From Lachnospiraceae bacterium (lineage in GTDB: Bacteria > Bacillota > Clostridia > Lachnospirales > Lachnospiraceae): DNA of 54,256 nt. The notes beneath the pieces are model-generated. The model searched no databases. It saw only the letters and a program-made list of their open reading frames with translations, and was not told where the DNA came from. The stretch is from assembly GCA_020860645.1 (NCBI GenBank), contig JAJBTX010000077.1:1-54256 (forward strand). The letters are read 5' to 3'. Shown here piece after piece: positions 40,622-49,259 of the stretch (position 1 is its first letter; each line of letters starts with the position of its first letter). Position numbers and translations under genes: made by a program.

Positions 40622-42523
40622 TTAAAGCTCGCGAATCCCGGAAATGTCCGGGCTGATCATCATCGAGTAGTTCGTGTAGTAGACGACGAAGCCGGGCTTT
40701 GCGCCGTTCGGTTTCTTCACCTGCTTCTTCTCGACGTAGTCGATCTCGACCTTCTCCGCGTCGCGGTTCGCGCTGTAGTGTGCCGCCAGCCGCGCGGCCT
40801 CCTCAAAGGTAGAATCGGGCAGGGTGTCTCCGTTCGTCCGGACGATCACGTGGGAGCCGGGCGCGCCCTTCGCGTGGAACCACCAGTCGTTGCCGTTCGC
40901 GAACTGGAAGGTCAGCGCGTCGTTCTGCAGATTATTCTTCCCCACATACATATCGTAGCCGTCGGAGGAGATATAGTGAAAGGGCTTTGATGTGATCTTC
41001 GGCCGTTTCGCGTTCTGCGGACGCTTGCGGATATAGCCGGACTGCATCAGCTCCTCGCGGATTTCGGCCAGATCTTCTTCCTTAAGCGCAATGTCGAGCG
41101 CAGTCTGGATGGAGCGCAGATGCTCGATCTCCTCGCCGGTCTCCTTCAGAAGAGCAGTGACGGCCTCATAGGTTCTCTTTAATTTTCCATAGCGGTCAAA
41201 ATATTTTTTCGCATTTTCCTGCACCGGGATCTGCGGGTCGAGCGGGACCTCGATCTCCTCGCCGATGTAGTAGTTGAGCGCGCGAAAGCTCCTGCTGCCG
41301 GGTTCGACGCCGTAGCCGTAGGTGTTGATGAGTTCGCCGTAGATGCGGTACTTCTCGCGCTTTTCCGTGTCCTTCAGCTGCTTCGCCTGCAGATCGTATT
41401 TCTTCACATTGCGCTCCAGCGCGGTCTGCACGATGCGGCGCAGGTCGGTTGAGCGCTGGCGAATGCGGCTCAGCGTATTCTTCTCGGCGTAATAGTGCTC
41501 CAGCATGAGCGAGACGCCGGGGTAGGACTCCCGGCGGCAGTCGGTGTAGAGCGTCAGCGGCAGGCAGGAAAACTCGACCGGATTTTTGCCGTCGTAGTAG
41601 ATGGAGGGCGAAAAGGTGCTGTCCGGCGTTGTGACGAATGTCCTCTCCTGAGAACCTGCACTTCTGTTTGCCGTTTCTGCTGACTCTGAAGAATTCGTGA
41701 GCCTATACGCTGTTTCTGATGATATTGAAGCCTCTGAGATCTTGTTTACTGCATTTTCAGGCGCGGGAAAATTCGCGGCTTTCCATGCCATCACCGGCTC
41801 CAGATAGCGCCGGAGCGTCCGGTACAGGTGCAGCAGCGCCTCCGCTTCGTATCCATTCGCGGGCTGGTCGGAGTCAAGCGAGGCCTGATGGCAGATTTCC
41901 TCCGCCGCGACCGGGCTGAGGCCTGTGAGTGAAGTGTAGAGCGCCTTCGCGAGCTTCGCGGGTTTCGCGCCGATCAGCGTGATAAAATCCTGCTCCGCGA
42001 TTGTGAGCGGGTTGGATTTTCCCTGCGTGTCCGGAATGAAATAGGGTCTGCCCGGGAGCACCTCGCGCACGGAACTCATATTGGCGGATACGCGCTTGAT
42101 GCTGTCGATGATCTGATCGTCCTGCGTGCAGAAGATGATGTTGCTGTGCTTACCCATCAGTTCGATAATCAGGTATTTGCGGCAGAGATCGCCCAGCTCG
42201 TCGAGATGCTCGATCTCGAAGCGCAGTACGCGCTCCATCGAGGGCTGCGTGACCGAGAGAATGCGTCCGCCGCTCAGGTGCTTGCGCAGCAGCATGCAGA
42301 AATTCGGCGCCGTCATCGGCGCCGTCTTGTTCGCTTCGGTCAGATAGACGAGAGGAAGGCTCGCGGAGGCTGAGAGCAGCAGCCGCAGGTTTCCCTCCTT
42401 TGCCTTGACGGTCAGAAGAAGCTCGTCAGTCTCCGGCTGCACGATCTTCGAGATGCGTCCGCCGGACAATTTCGTATTTAACTCGTGCGCCATGCAGGCA
42501 ACGGTGATGCCATCGAAAGCCAT
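40622..42523 (-). CDS. rqcH: NFACT protein RqcH (ribosome quality control; formerly FbpA)
   Basis: A 633-residue protein. The NFACT-N domain opens at MAFDGITVACMAHELNTKL and continues to about residue 240. Coiled-coil helices lie around 340-490. The NFACT-R domain holds the signature NDWWFHAKGAPGSHVIVRT. RqcH binds stalled 50S-peptidyl-tRNA and recruits tRNA-Ala to add Ala tails. Residues about 258-305 form a Ser/Thr/Glu-rich insert (NAVNKISEASISSETAYRL and onward) that makes the protein longer than the usual 560-590 residues. Confidence 0.93.
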   Translation of the reverse strand: MAFDGITVACMAHELNTKLSGGRISKIVQPETDELLLTVKAKEGNLRLLLSASASLPLVYLTEANKTAPMTAPNFCMLLRKHLSGGRILSVTQPSMERVLRFEIEHLDELGDLCRKYLIIELMGKHSNIIFCTQDDQIIDSIKRVSANMSSVREVLPGRPYFIPDTQGKSNPLTIAEQDFITLIGAKPAKLAKALYTSLTGLSPVAAEEICHQASLDSDQPANGYEAEALLHLYRTLRRYLEPVMAWKAANFPAPENAVNKISEASISSETAYRLTNSSESAETANRSAGSQERTFVTTPDSTFSPSIYYDGKNPVEFSCLPLTLYTDCRRESYPGVSLMLEHYYAEKNTLSRIRQRSTDLRRIVQTALERNVKKYDLQAKQLKDTEKREKYRIYGELINTYGYGVEPGSRSFRALNYYIGEEIEVPLDPQIPVQENAKKYFDRYGKLKRTYEAVTALLKETGEEIEHLRSIQTALDIALKEEDLAEIREELMQSGYIRKRPQNAKRPKITSKPFHYISSDGYDMYVGKNNLQNDALTFQFANGNDWWFHAKGAPGSHVIVRTNGDTLPDSTFEEAARLAAHYSANRDAEKVEIDYVEKKQVKKPNGAKPGFVVYYTNYSMMISPDISGIREL

Positions 42524-42622
42524 AATGTGTCAGCTCCGTTTGTTCGTTATGAGATTTATGATACTGGAAATTCCGGAATACGTCAAGGAAGACGAGGCAT
42601 TCGTTTTCTTTACTTCGCTTTC

Positions 42623-42651
42623 TTGACATTTTCTTCCGCTCTGGCTACAAT
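42623..42651 (+). promoter_or_regulatory. Promoter of the MATE transporter gene
   Basis: TTGACA (42623-42628), a 17-nt spacer and TACAAT (42646-42651), 31 nt before the start codon. Confidence 0.65.
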
Positions 42652-42682
42652 ATATAGCACTGATGAAGAGGGCGAGTGCAGG

Positions 42683-44044
42683 ATGAACGAAACAGCGGAG
42701 AAAAAGGAAATTTTTGAATCCATGCCGGTGCCGCAGGCGCTGCGGCTGATGGCGGTACCGATGGTGATCAGCCAGCTGATCGTGCTGATCTACAATATGG
42801 CGGATACCTTCTATGTGGGGCGGACGAATGATCCCTACATGGTCGCCGGTATTTCGATGATGCTTCCGGTTTTTAATATCACGCTTTCTCTTGCGGGAAT
42901 CTCGGGGGTCGGCGGCGGCACGCTGATTTCCCGTCTGCTCGGGCGGGGACAGGAGCAGGAGGCCAGGAGGGTCAGCGTCTTCAGTATTTATCTGGCGATC
43001 TCGCTGGCGGCGGTTTTTTCCGTAGGTATGCTGTTGTTCATGGATCCGCTTCTTAAGCTGGTCGGGGCGGGAGAAAACACGATCGTCTACGCGAGACATT
43101 ACATTTTCTGTGTGCTCGTGATTGGCGGTATTCCGACCGTGCTCTCCAATGTGCTTTCCAATCTGATCCGTTGTGTGGGCTATTCGAAAAAAGCGAGCTT
43201 TGGCATCGCGCTGGGCGGCGTGCTGAATATCGCGCTCGACCCGCTGTTTATGTTCGTGCTGCTGCCGGACGGCTATCAGGTGCTTGGCGTCGGCATCGCG
43301 ACCTGTATTTCGAACTGCACAGCCTGTGTTTATTTCCTGAGCTTTCTTTACCGGAGCAGGGAGCAGCATGTCATCACCCTGAATCCGCGGGAAGGGATGC
43401 CGCAAAGTGAGAGCATCCGCTCCGTTCTCGAGGTCGGGATTCCCTCCTCGGTTACGGTTCTTCTGTTCGACCTCGACTATGTGGTGCTCGACCGGCTGAT
43501 GGTGGCCTACGGAGACATCCCGCTGGCAGCGATCGGCATTGTGCTGAAGGTCGAGCGTTTTCCACTGAATGTCGGGATTGGCATCTGTCAGGGTATGGTG
43601 CCGCTCGTCGCCTACAATTTTTCTTCGGGCAATCATGAGCGGATGGATTCTTTCATCCATTTTGCGAGGAAGACCGGCCTGCTTGTCGGTCTGGTCAGCA
43701 TCTGCGTTTACGAGCTTTTCGCGGCGTGGCTGATGCGCTTTTTTATCTCGGAAGCGCAGACCGTACAGCTTGGAACCGCTTTTATCCGTGCGCGCATTCT
43801 TGCCACGCCGATGATGTTTCTCTGCTTTTCGATGGTCCATGTCTTCAATGCGCTCGGGGATGGGAAACGGGCGTTGTTTCTGGGCGTCATGAGGTGGGTT
43901 GTTATCAATATCCCCATGCTGTTTATATTGAATGCATTTTTCGGCATGTACGGACTTGTCTGGTCGCAGCTTGTATCGGACAGCATCATGGCGGCCATTT
44001 CCTTTTGTGTTTTTGACCGATATCGGAAGTCGCAAAAGGCCTGA
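42683..44044 (+). CDS. MATE-family efflux transporter
   Basis: A 453-residue protein with twelve predicted helices. PQALRLMAVPMVISQLIVLI and NMADTFYVGRTND at the start, SGVGGGTLISRLLGRGQE after helix 2 and the mid-protein DPLFMFVLL are MATE hallmarks. Such proteins export drugs or metabolites using Na+ or H+ gradients. The ATG at 42683 follows a GCAGG site; longer in-frame starts would overlap the rqcH gene. The substrate is unknown. Confidence 0.88.
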   Translation: MNETAEKKEIFESMPVPQALRLMAVPMVISQLIVLIYNMADTFYVGRTNDPYMVAGISMMLPVFNITLSLAGISGVGGGTLISRLLGRGQEQEARRVSVFSIYLAISLAAVFSVGMLLFMDPLLKLVGAGENTIVYARHYIFCVLVIGGIPTVLSNVLSNLIRCVGYSKKASFGIALGGVLNIALDPLFMFVLLPDGYQVLGVGIATCISNCTACVYFLSFLYRSREQHVITLNPREGMPQSESIRSVLEVGIPSSVTVLLFDLDYVVLDRLMVAYGDIPLAAIGIVLKVERFPLNVGIGICQGMVPLVAYNFSSGNHERMDSFIHFARKTGLLVGLVSICVYELFAAWLMRFFISEAQTVQLGTAFIRARILATPMMFLCFSMVHVFNALGDGKRALFLGVMRWVVINIPMLFILNAFFGMYGLVWSQLVSDSIMAAISFCVFDRYRKSQKA

Positions 44045-44190
44045 GTCGGCTCTTGCTGGACGAGGAGCATCGCAGCGGCACAGATGAGGATCTTTTGGAA
44101 AAGCCCACAATGGCTATCATTGTGGCATGGGGAGGAGAAGGGAAAATCCGGACTTTACCAATCAGGTGAGTTGGTGATATACTATAAGTT

Positions 44191-44739
44191 ATGTTACGAG
44201 AGAAAACGGGCGCGGGGAAAACGGAGAGACTGCGCGTGCAGCACAGCTTTGAACCGGTCTATGATGAGCATTCCGAGATCCTGATTCTCGGGAGCTTCCC
44301 ATCGGTGAAATCGAGAGAAATACAGTTTTACTATGGACATCCGCAGAATCGTTTCTGGAAACTGATCGCGGCGCTGACAGAGGAGGACGTGCCGCAGACG
44401 ATTCCGGAGAAGAAGGAGCTGCTTTACCGGCATCACATCGCGCTGTGGGATGTGGTGCAGAGTTGCGAGATCATCGGTTCGAGCGACAGCAGTATCCGTG
44501 ATGTGACGCCGACGGATCTGAACCGCATCCTGCGGACAAGCCCGATCAGGAAAATTTTTGCAAATGGGGATAAGGCTTTTCAGCTCTATCGGAAATACTG
44601 TCAGGAGACGACCGGGCGCACGATCGAGCGGCTGCCCTCTACAAGTCCGGCCAACGCGGCTTTTTCCCTGGAGAAACTGACAGAGCTGTGGCGGGAGCGT
44701 CTGTTTGCGGTAGAAGAGGATAGAAAGGACAGTCTTTAA
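44191..44739 (+). CDS. Hypoxanthine-DNA glycosylase-like protein (UDG superfamily)
   Basis: A 182-residue protein. SEILILGSFPSVKSREIQFYYG and HPQNRFWKLIAAL match the first motif of the family 6 UDG-type DNA-deoxyinosine glycosylases. HHIALWDVVQSCEIIGSSD and IFANGDKAF follow, and LPSTSPANAAF is the last motif. It would remove deaminated adenine (hypoxanthine) from DNA. Two ATG starts are possible; the conserved region begins at about residue 16. The following TSUP gene starts immediately after its stop. Confidence 0.85.
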   Translation: MLREKTGAGKTERLRVQHSFEPVYDEHSEILILGSFPSVKSREIQFYYGHPQNRFWKLIAALTEEDVPQTIPEKKELLYRHHIALWDVVQSCEIIGSSDSSIRDVTPTDLNRILRTSPIRKIFANGDKAFQLYRKYCQETTGRTIERLPSTSPANAAFSLEKLTELWRERLFAVEEDRKDSL

Positions 44740-45504
44740 TTGAAAGTGATTTTTGTCTGTTTTTTGGCCGGAATGGGCGCAGGGATCGGGACGGGTCTTG
44801 CGGGGCTGTCCGCTGCGACGGTGATTTCGCCGATGTTGGTCACCTTTCTGGGGTTTGACTCTTATGAGGCGATCACGATCGCGCTGGCCTCCGACGTGCT
44901 GGCGTCTGCTGCTTCGGCCTATACATACTGGAAAAATAAAAATCTGGATATTCGCGGAAGCCTGCCGCTGCTGGGGGCCGTCCTTGTCTTCACGATGATC
45001 GGAAGCTATGTGGCCTCGCTGGTCCCGCAGACGACGGTGGGAAATTTTTCGGTTATCATGACCTTTTTCCTTGGCCTGCGTTTTCTGATTGTCCCGGTGA
45101 TGACCACAAAGGATGTGCTGGCGGCGAAGGATAAGCGGACGAGAATGATAGAGTCGCTGGTCGGCGGTGCGATTATCGGTTCGATCTGCGGTTTTGTCGG
45201 GGCTGGCGGCGGTATGATGATGCTGCTCGTGCTGACGTCAATCCTGAATTATGAGCTGAAGACAGCGGTGGGGACGAGTGTTTTTGTCATGTCCTTCACT
45301 GCGTTTACCGGTGCCATGTCTCATGTCGTGATTGGCGGTACGCCGGATCCCATCGTACTGGTCGCCTGCATCCTGTTCACGCTGCTGGGTGCGCAGGGCG
45401 CGGCGAGGTTTGCGAACGGGGCGGAGCCGAAGGCGCTGAACCAGATCACAGGAGTCGTGCTGACGGTACTCGGCGCGGTCATGATTATGGTGCATTTCTT
45501 TTGA
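44740..45504 (+). CDS. TSUP-family (TauE/SafE) membrane permease
   Basis: A 254-residue protein with about eight helices. GAGIGTGLAGLSAATVISPM at the N-terminus and GSICGFVGAGGGMMMLLVL at the start of the second half are the paired repeats of the TauE/SafE family. It is thought to export sulfite, sulfoacetate or other small anions. The start is TTG 44740, or GTG 44746, directly after the glycosylase stop, with AAAGGAC upstream. The substrate is unknown. Confidence 0.82.
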   Translation: MKVIFVCFLAGMGAGIGTGLAGLSAATVISPMLVTFLGFDSYEAITIALASDVLASAASAYTYWKNKNLDIRGSLPLLGAVLVFTMIGSYVASLVPQTTVGNFSVIMTFFLGLRFLIVPVMTTKDVLAAKDKRTRMIESLVGGAIIGSICGFVGAGGGMMMLLVLTSILNYELKTAVGTSVFVMSFTAFTGAMSHVVIGGTPDPIVLVACILFTLLGAQGAARFANGAEPKALNQITGVVLTVLGAVMIMVHFF

Positions 45505-45569
45505 CCCACAGTCCAGGGCAGCAGCAAAAAGAAAAGGCAGACAAAACATACAGAAGGGAGACTGATAAA

Positions 45570-46595
45570 ATGGAATACAGTGAGGTACTGAATCAGGCGA
45601 GAGGCTGCATGGGCAGCTGGTGCAAGGCATGTCCGGTCTGCAACGGAGTGGCCTGCAAAAATCAGATGCCGGGGCCGGGCGCGAAGGGCGTCGGTGATAC
45701 GGCGATGCGCAATTACCAGAAGTGGCAGGAGATCCGGGTGAATATGGACACGATCCACGAGAATCGTCCGGTGGATACTTCGATCGAACTTTTCGGCAGA
45801 CATTTTCGGTATCCGATTTTTGCTGGACCGGTCGGCGCGGTGAACCTGCACTATGGGGAGAAATATGACGATCTGGCCTACAACAATATTCTTGTGGAGG
45901 CCTGCGCGAAGGCGGGAATCGCGGCTTTCACCGGCGACGGCACGAACGCGAAGGTCATGGAGGCGGCGACGGAGGCGATCCGCGCGGCGGGCGGCCTTGG
46001 CATTCCGACGGTCAAACCCTGGAATCTCGATACGATCCGTGAGAAGATGGAGCTTGTGAAAAATACGGGCTGCTTCGCTGTGGCGATGGATATCGACGCG
46101 GCGGGACTTCCCTTCCTCAAGAATCTGACGCCCCCGGCAGGCAGCAAGACAGTAAAGGAGCTCCGTGAGATCGCGGATATGGCGGGCGTGCCCTTTATTG
46201 TGAAGGGAATCATGACGCGCCGGGCGGCGCTGAAGGCGAAGGACGCCGGGGCGGCGGCAATCATTGTCTCCAATCACGGCGGCCGCGTGCTCGACCAGTG
46301 CCCGGCGACGGCGGAAGTGCTCGAGGATATCGTCTCAGCGGTCGGAGGCCGCGGCATGAAGATCCTCGTGGACGGCGGTATCCGCAGCGGCGTGGACGTG
46401 TTTAAGGCGATCGCGATGGGCGCGGACGGTGTGCTGATCGCGCGACCCTTCGTGACGGCGGTCTACGGCGGCGCGGCGGAGGGCGTCCAGTGCTATGTCG
46501 ACAAGATTGGCGCGGAGCTCGCCGATACGATGGCGATGTGCGGAGCCTTTACGCTGGAGGATATTTCCCGTGATATGATCTGGAGAGCAGAATAG
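45570..46595 (+). CDS. FMN-dependent alpha-hydroxyacid oxidizing protein with Cys-rich N-terminus
   Basis: A 341-residue TIM-barrel flavoprotein. FMN-binding and catalytic elements are IFAGPVGAVNL, the Lys in PFIVKGIMTRRAAL, the His-Gly-Gly-Arg in VSNHGGRVLDQCPATAEVL, and GGIRSGVDVFKAIAMGADGVLI. The N-terminus has five Cys (13, 18, 21, 24, 29: CMGSWCKACPVCNGVAC) suited to a metal or FeS cluster, unlike the classical oxidases. Such variants are known in Clostridia and may be dehydrogenases rather than oxygen-using oxidases. The ATG at 45570 follows AAGGGAGA. Confidence 0.85.
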   Translation: MEYSEVLNQARGCMGSWCKACPVCNGVACKNQMPGPGAKGVGDTAMRNYQKWQEIRVNMDTIHENRPVDTSIELFGRHFRYPIFAGPVGAVNLHYGEKYDDLAYNNILVEACAKAGIAAFTGDGTNAKVMEAATEAIRAAGGLGIPTVKPWNLDTIREKMELVKNTGCFAVAMDIDAAGLPFLKNLTPPAGSKTVKELREIADMAGVPFIVKGIMTRRAALKAKDAGAAAIIVSNHGGRVLDQCPATAEVLEDIVSAVGGRGMKILVDGGIRSGVDVFKAIAMGADGVLIARPFVTAVYGGAAEGVQCYVDKIGAELADTMAMCGAFTLEDISRDMIWRAE

Positions 46596-46620
46596 GTAAG
46601 ATAGAAATATAAGAATATAA

Positions 46621-46664
46621 GAGGGCCGTGAATGCGAATGCTGGCATTTGCATTCACGGCCCTC
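46621..46664. terminator. 15-bp perfect hairpin between convergent genes
   Basis: GAGGGCCGTGAATGC (46621-46635) and GCATTCACGGCCCTC (46650-46664). There is no T-run, but the stem is very stable and lies between a + and a - gene end. Confidence 0.65.
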
Positions 46665-46676
46665 TGACGCGTTATT

Positions 46677-47855
46677 TTAATGATGAAACAATCGAATGCC
46701 GGTGAAGGCCATCGCGATGCCGTACTTGTCGCAGCACTCGATGACGAGGTCGTCGCGGACGCTGCCGCCCGGCTGGGCGATGTACTTCACGCCGCTCTTG
46801 TGCGCTCGTTCGATATTGTCCGCGAAGGGGAAGAAGGCGTCGGAGCCGAGCGTCACGTCGGTCAGTTGATCGAGCCACGCGCGCTTCGCTTCGCGCGTGA
46901 AGACCTCCGGTTTCGTGCGGAAAATCTTCTCCCAGGCGCCGTCCGCGAGCACGTCCATGTACTCGTCGCTGATGTAGACGTCGATCGCGTTGTCGCGCTC
47001 CGCGCGGGAGAGTGTGTCCACGAAGGGAAGATTCAGCACCTGCGGGGACTGGCGCAGGAACCAGTTGTCCGCTTTATTTCCGGCGAGACGCGTGCAGTGG
47101 ACGCGGGACTGCTGGCCGGCGCCGATGCCGATCGCCTGTCCGCCCTTGACGAAACAGACAGAATTCGACTGCGTGTACTTGAGCGTAATGAGCGAAACCT
47201 TCAGATCGATCAGTGCTTCTGCGGGAATATCCTTATTTTTCGTGACAATGTTTGCAAGGAGATCGCCGTTCACGTCGAGCTCATTCCTTCCCTGCTCGAA
47301 GGTGACGCCGAAGACCTGCTTTTGCTCGATCGGAGCCGGTACGTAGTCCGGATCAATCTCAATCACATTATAATTTCCCTTTTTCTTCTGCTTTAAAATC
47401 TCGAATGCTTCCTCTGTATAGCCCGGGGCGATGACGCCGTCGGAGACTTCCCTTTTGATCAGACGGGCGGTGTCCGCGTCGCATACATCGGAGAGGGAGA
47501 TGAAGTCGCCGAAGGAGGACATGCGGTCCGCGCCTCTGGCTCTGGCGTAAGCACAGGCGAGCGGGGAGAGTTCTCCAAGATCATCCACCCAGTAGATTTT
47601 CGCGAGCGTGTCCGTGAGTGGCAGGCCAACCGCTGCGCCCGCGGGGGAGACGTGCTTGAAGGAGGTGGCAGCCGGAAGGCCGGTCGCCTTTTTCAGCTCG
47701 CTGACGAGCTGCCAGCCGTTCAGTGCGTCGAGAAAATTGATATAGCCGGGCTTGCCGGAAAGCACCTTGACGGGGAGCTCGCTTCCGTCCGCCATGAAGA
47801 TGCGGGAAGGCTTCTGGTTCGGGTTACAGCCGTATTTTAATTGCAGTTCATTCAT
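46677..47855 (-). CDS. AICAR formyltransferase (stand-alone PurH C-terminal domain)
   Basis: A 392-residue protein corresponding to the AICARFT half of PurH, without the IMP cyclohydrolase half. NELQLKYGCNPNQKPSR, TSFKHVSPAGAAVGLPL (substrate-binding KHVSPAG), YARARGADRMSSFGDFISLS, and SNSVCFVKGGQAIGIGAGQQ match it. It adds the formyl group of 10-formyl-THF to AICAR. The ATG at 47855 is preferred over the in-frame TTG at 47861 for its spacing to GGAGG. It pairs with the upstream PurO-type cyclohydrolase gene, giving the last two steps of IMP synthesis. Confidence 0.93.
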   Translation of the reverse strand: MNELQLKYGCNPNQKPSRIFMADGSELPVKVLSGKPGYINFLDALNGWQLVSELKKATGLPAATSFKHVSPAGAAVGLPLTDTLAKIYWVDDLGELSPLACAYARARGADRMSSFGDFISLSDVCDADTARLIKREVSDGVIAPGYTEEAFEILKQKKKGNYNVIEIDPDYVPAPIEQKQVFGVTFEQGRNELDVNGDLLANIVTKNKDIPAEALIDLKVSLITLKYTQSNSVCFVKGGQAIGIGAGQQSRVHCTRLAGNKADNWFLRQSPQVLNLPFVDTLSRAERDNAIDVYISDEYMDVLADGAWEKIFRTKPEVFTREAKRAWLDQLTDVTLGSDAFFPFADNIERAHKSGVKYIAQPGGSVRDDLVIECCDKYGIAMAFTGIRLFHH

Positions 47856-47869
47856 TTTCAAATCCTCCT

Positions 47870-48583
47870 TTAACGATTTTTGTTTACAATGCGGGTCTCA
47901 TATGTTCCATCCGCGATGCGGATGCTGCGCACGAAGAGGGATACTTTGTTGTCCTCATTCAGATTGTTCCAGATAAGATCGGTGAATACATCGATATCGT
48001 CCGGAATGGCGACGGGCTTCGGCTCGCCCGCGAAGCTTGGCAGCGGATTGCCGTCGTGCAGGTAGGTGTGCAGGAAATGTCCCTCGCCTGCCTTTGGGTT
48101 CTCGTAGGTAAAGGTAAAGCGCTGGCAGGAGTCCGGATCGCCGCCATTGCTTTTCAGAATCGACATCACGTAGTGGAACGCGCCGTCTTTCGTCTCCAGA
48201 ACGCCGGAGATCCGGGGCGTGTAGTTCGGTGCGTCCGGCTCAAAGCAGCGGGAGCGAAGAGATTGTTCAAAGCTGAGCCCCTGCTGCAGCCCATCGTAGA
48301 TCGTGTCGGTCTGGTCGCCGTTTGTGACGATGGTGCGCTCGCCGAGCACGCGCACCGGCGCGTAAATAATGAGACTCGGATCCTCCATCTTTGACGGATC
48401 GAAAGCCTGGGTGCGGATGCCTTCGCCGTCCTCCACGAAGACGCGGTTGCGGCTGTTTGTGCTGCGCCCCATGATGAAGTAGGCGGCGACGGCGCGCGTC
48501 CCGTCAGGCGTGCGGCCAATGACGATGCCGCGGCCGGGATAGGCGTTGGATTTCAGTTCCTCCTCGAGTGATAATACGTTCAT
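47870..48583 (-). CDS. IMP cyclohydrolase (PurO-type)
   Basis: A 237-residue protein of the archaeal-style IMP cyclohydrolase family: YPGRGIVIGRTPDGTRAVAA and YFIMGRSTNSRNRVFVEDGE at the N-terminus, then IYAPVRVLGERTIVTNGDQT, and EPDAPNYTPRISG. It closes the ring of FAICAR to IMP, the step after AICAR formyltransferase, encoded 14 nt downstream. The two replace the fused PurH of many bacteria. A ZTP riboswitch and terminator precede the ATG. Confidence 0.9.
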   Translation of the reverse strand: MNVLSLEEELKSNAYPGRGIVIGRTPDGTRAVAAYFIMGRSTNSRNRVFVEDGEGIRTQAFDPSKMEDPSLIIYAPVRVLGERTIVTNGDQTDTIYDGLQQGLSFEQSLRSRCFEPDAPNYTPRISGVLETKDGAFHYVMSILKSNGGDPDSCQRFTFTYENPKAGEGHFLHTYLHDGNPLPSFAGEPKPVAIPDDIDVFTDLIWNNLNEDNKVSLFVRSIRIADGTYETRIVNKNR

Positions 48584-48615
48584 GTGGTCCTCCTTCTGGC
48601 TTTAAGAATGCATGC

Positions 48616-48658
48616 AAAAACCGCCTGAACACATGGTATTTTGCATGTGCCCAGGCGG
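48616..48658 (-). terminator. Riboswitch-controlled terminator
   Basis: Minus strand: CCGCCTGGGCACATG (48658-48644) pairs with CATGTGTTCAGGCGG (48635-48621), followed by TTTTT (48620-48616). The 5' arm is the conserved CCGCC of the riboswitch, so folding the aptamer blocks the terminator. Confidence 0.85.
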
Positions 48659-48747
48659 TCGGCTTTTCTTTCGTATCGCCGCGTTTCCCGCAGGTGCTCC
48701 TGCGCGGGCTTCTCGCCCGTTTCCGCCAGTCGCGCGGCTCCTTCGCC
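48648..48747 (-). ncRNA. ZTP (pfl motif) riboswitch
   Basis: On the minus strand the leader has the conserved 5' block CGCGACTGGCGGAA (48734-48721) and 3' block GCCGACCGCCTGGGCA (48663-48648). GGCGG (48727-48723) pairs with CCGCC (48658-48654) as the pseudoknot. P1 is GCCGCG with CGCGGC, and a GCAGG/CCTGC stem lies inside. It senses ZTP/ZMP (AICAR nucleotide), the signal of low 10-formyl-THF. Ligand binding uses the CCGCC strand and should prevent the overlapping terminator, turning on the genes that consume AICAR. Confidence 0.9.
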
Positions 48748-48751
48748 ATTC

Positions 48752-48780
48752 ATCTTACAGGATGCAAATGAATTTTGCAA
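48752..48780 (-). promoter_or_regulatory. Promoter of the purine riboswitch operon
   Basis: Minus strand TTGCAA (48780-48775), a 17-nt spacer and TAAGAT (48757-48752). The start would fall near 48745, right at the 5' end of the riboswitch. Confidence 0.65.
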
Positions 48781-48787
48781 GAAAAAG

Positions 48788-49057
48788 TTACAGCGTCTTC
48801 AGATCGATCCGGAAACTCTCATCGCTCTGGCCGTCGAGCGTGTAGTAGGCGGCCTGCTCGGCGGTGTTGATGTAGATCTTCAGCTCTTTGGCTTCGAGCC
48901 CCTGCTCCTTCACAGCCTTCTTTACCGCGTTCTTGACGCCGGAGATGTCCACGCTTAAGGTTCCCATCTCCACGCAGATCGTCGATTTCATCTTTTTTGC
49001 GGCTTTCTTTTCTTTCTTCACCGCTTTATCGGAAGCTTTTGCTGCCTGTTTTGTCAT
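48788..49057 (-). CDS. DUF6465-type small protein
   Basis: An 89-residue protein. Residues 1-25 are Lys/Ala-rich (KASDKAVKKEKKAAKKM). Residues 26-89 form a small alpha/beta domain: ICVEMGTLSVDISGVKNAV, then LKIYINTAEQAAYYTLDG, and SFRIDL at the end. This matches the DUF6465 family common in Lachnospiraceae (family name from memory). Function is unknown; the basic tail hints at nucleic-acid contact. It lies upstream of the purine operon, same strand, without a clear terminator between, so some readthrough is possible. Confidence 0.75.
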   Translation of the reverse strand: MTKQAAKASDKAVKKEKKAAKKMKSTICVEMGTLSVDISGVKNAVKKAVKEQGLEAKELKIYINTAEQAAYYTLDGQSDESFRIDLKTL

Positions 49058-49259
49058 GATAGATTTTCCTCCTTATCGTGGGCGCGATATGTCCGCCAAC
49101 GGCTTTATTGTAGAAGGAAACAGCCGGTTTGTCAACTCGGGCGGCTCTCGGAGCAGACCGGGAGAGAGTTTTTTTGAGAGAAGTTCCCGCTCTGGCGCAA
49201 AATATGGTAAGATAACGACAGATCGCGCGCGAGGAGCGCAGAAAAGGAGGAGATTTTTG

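Noticed and set aside
41948-42130. CRISPR or tandem-repeat array anywhere in the window
   Set aside because: I scanned for regularly spaced direct repeats and found none; the repeats seen are inverted or dispersed intergenic elements.
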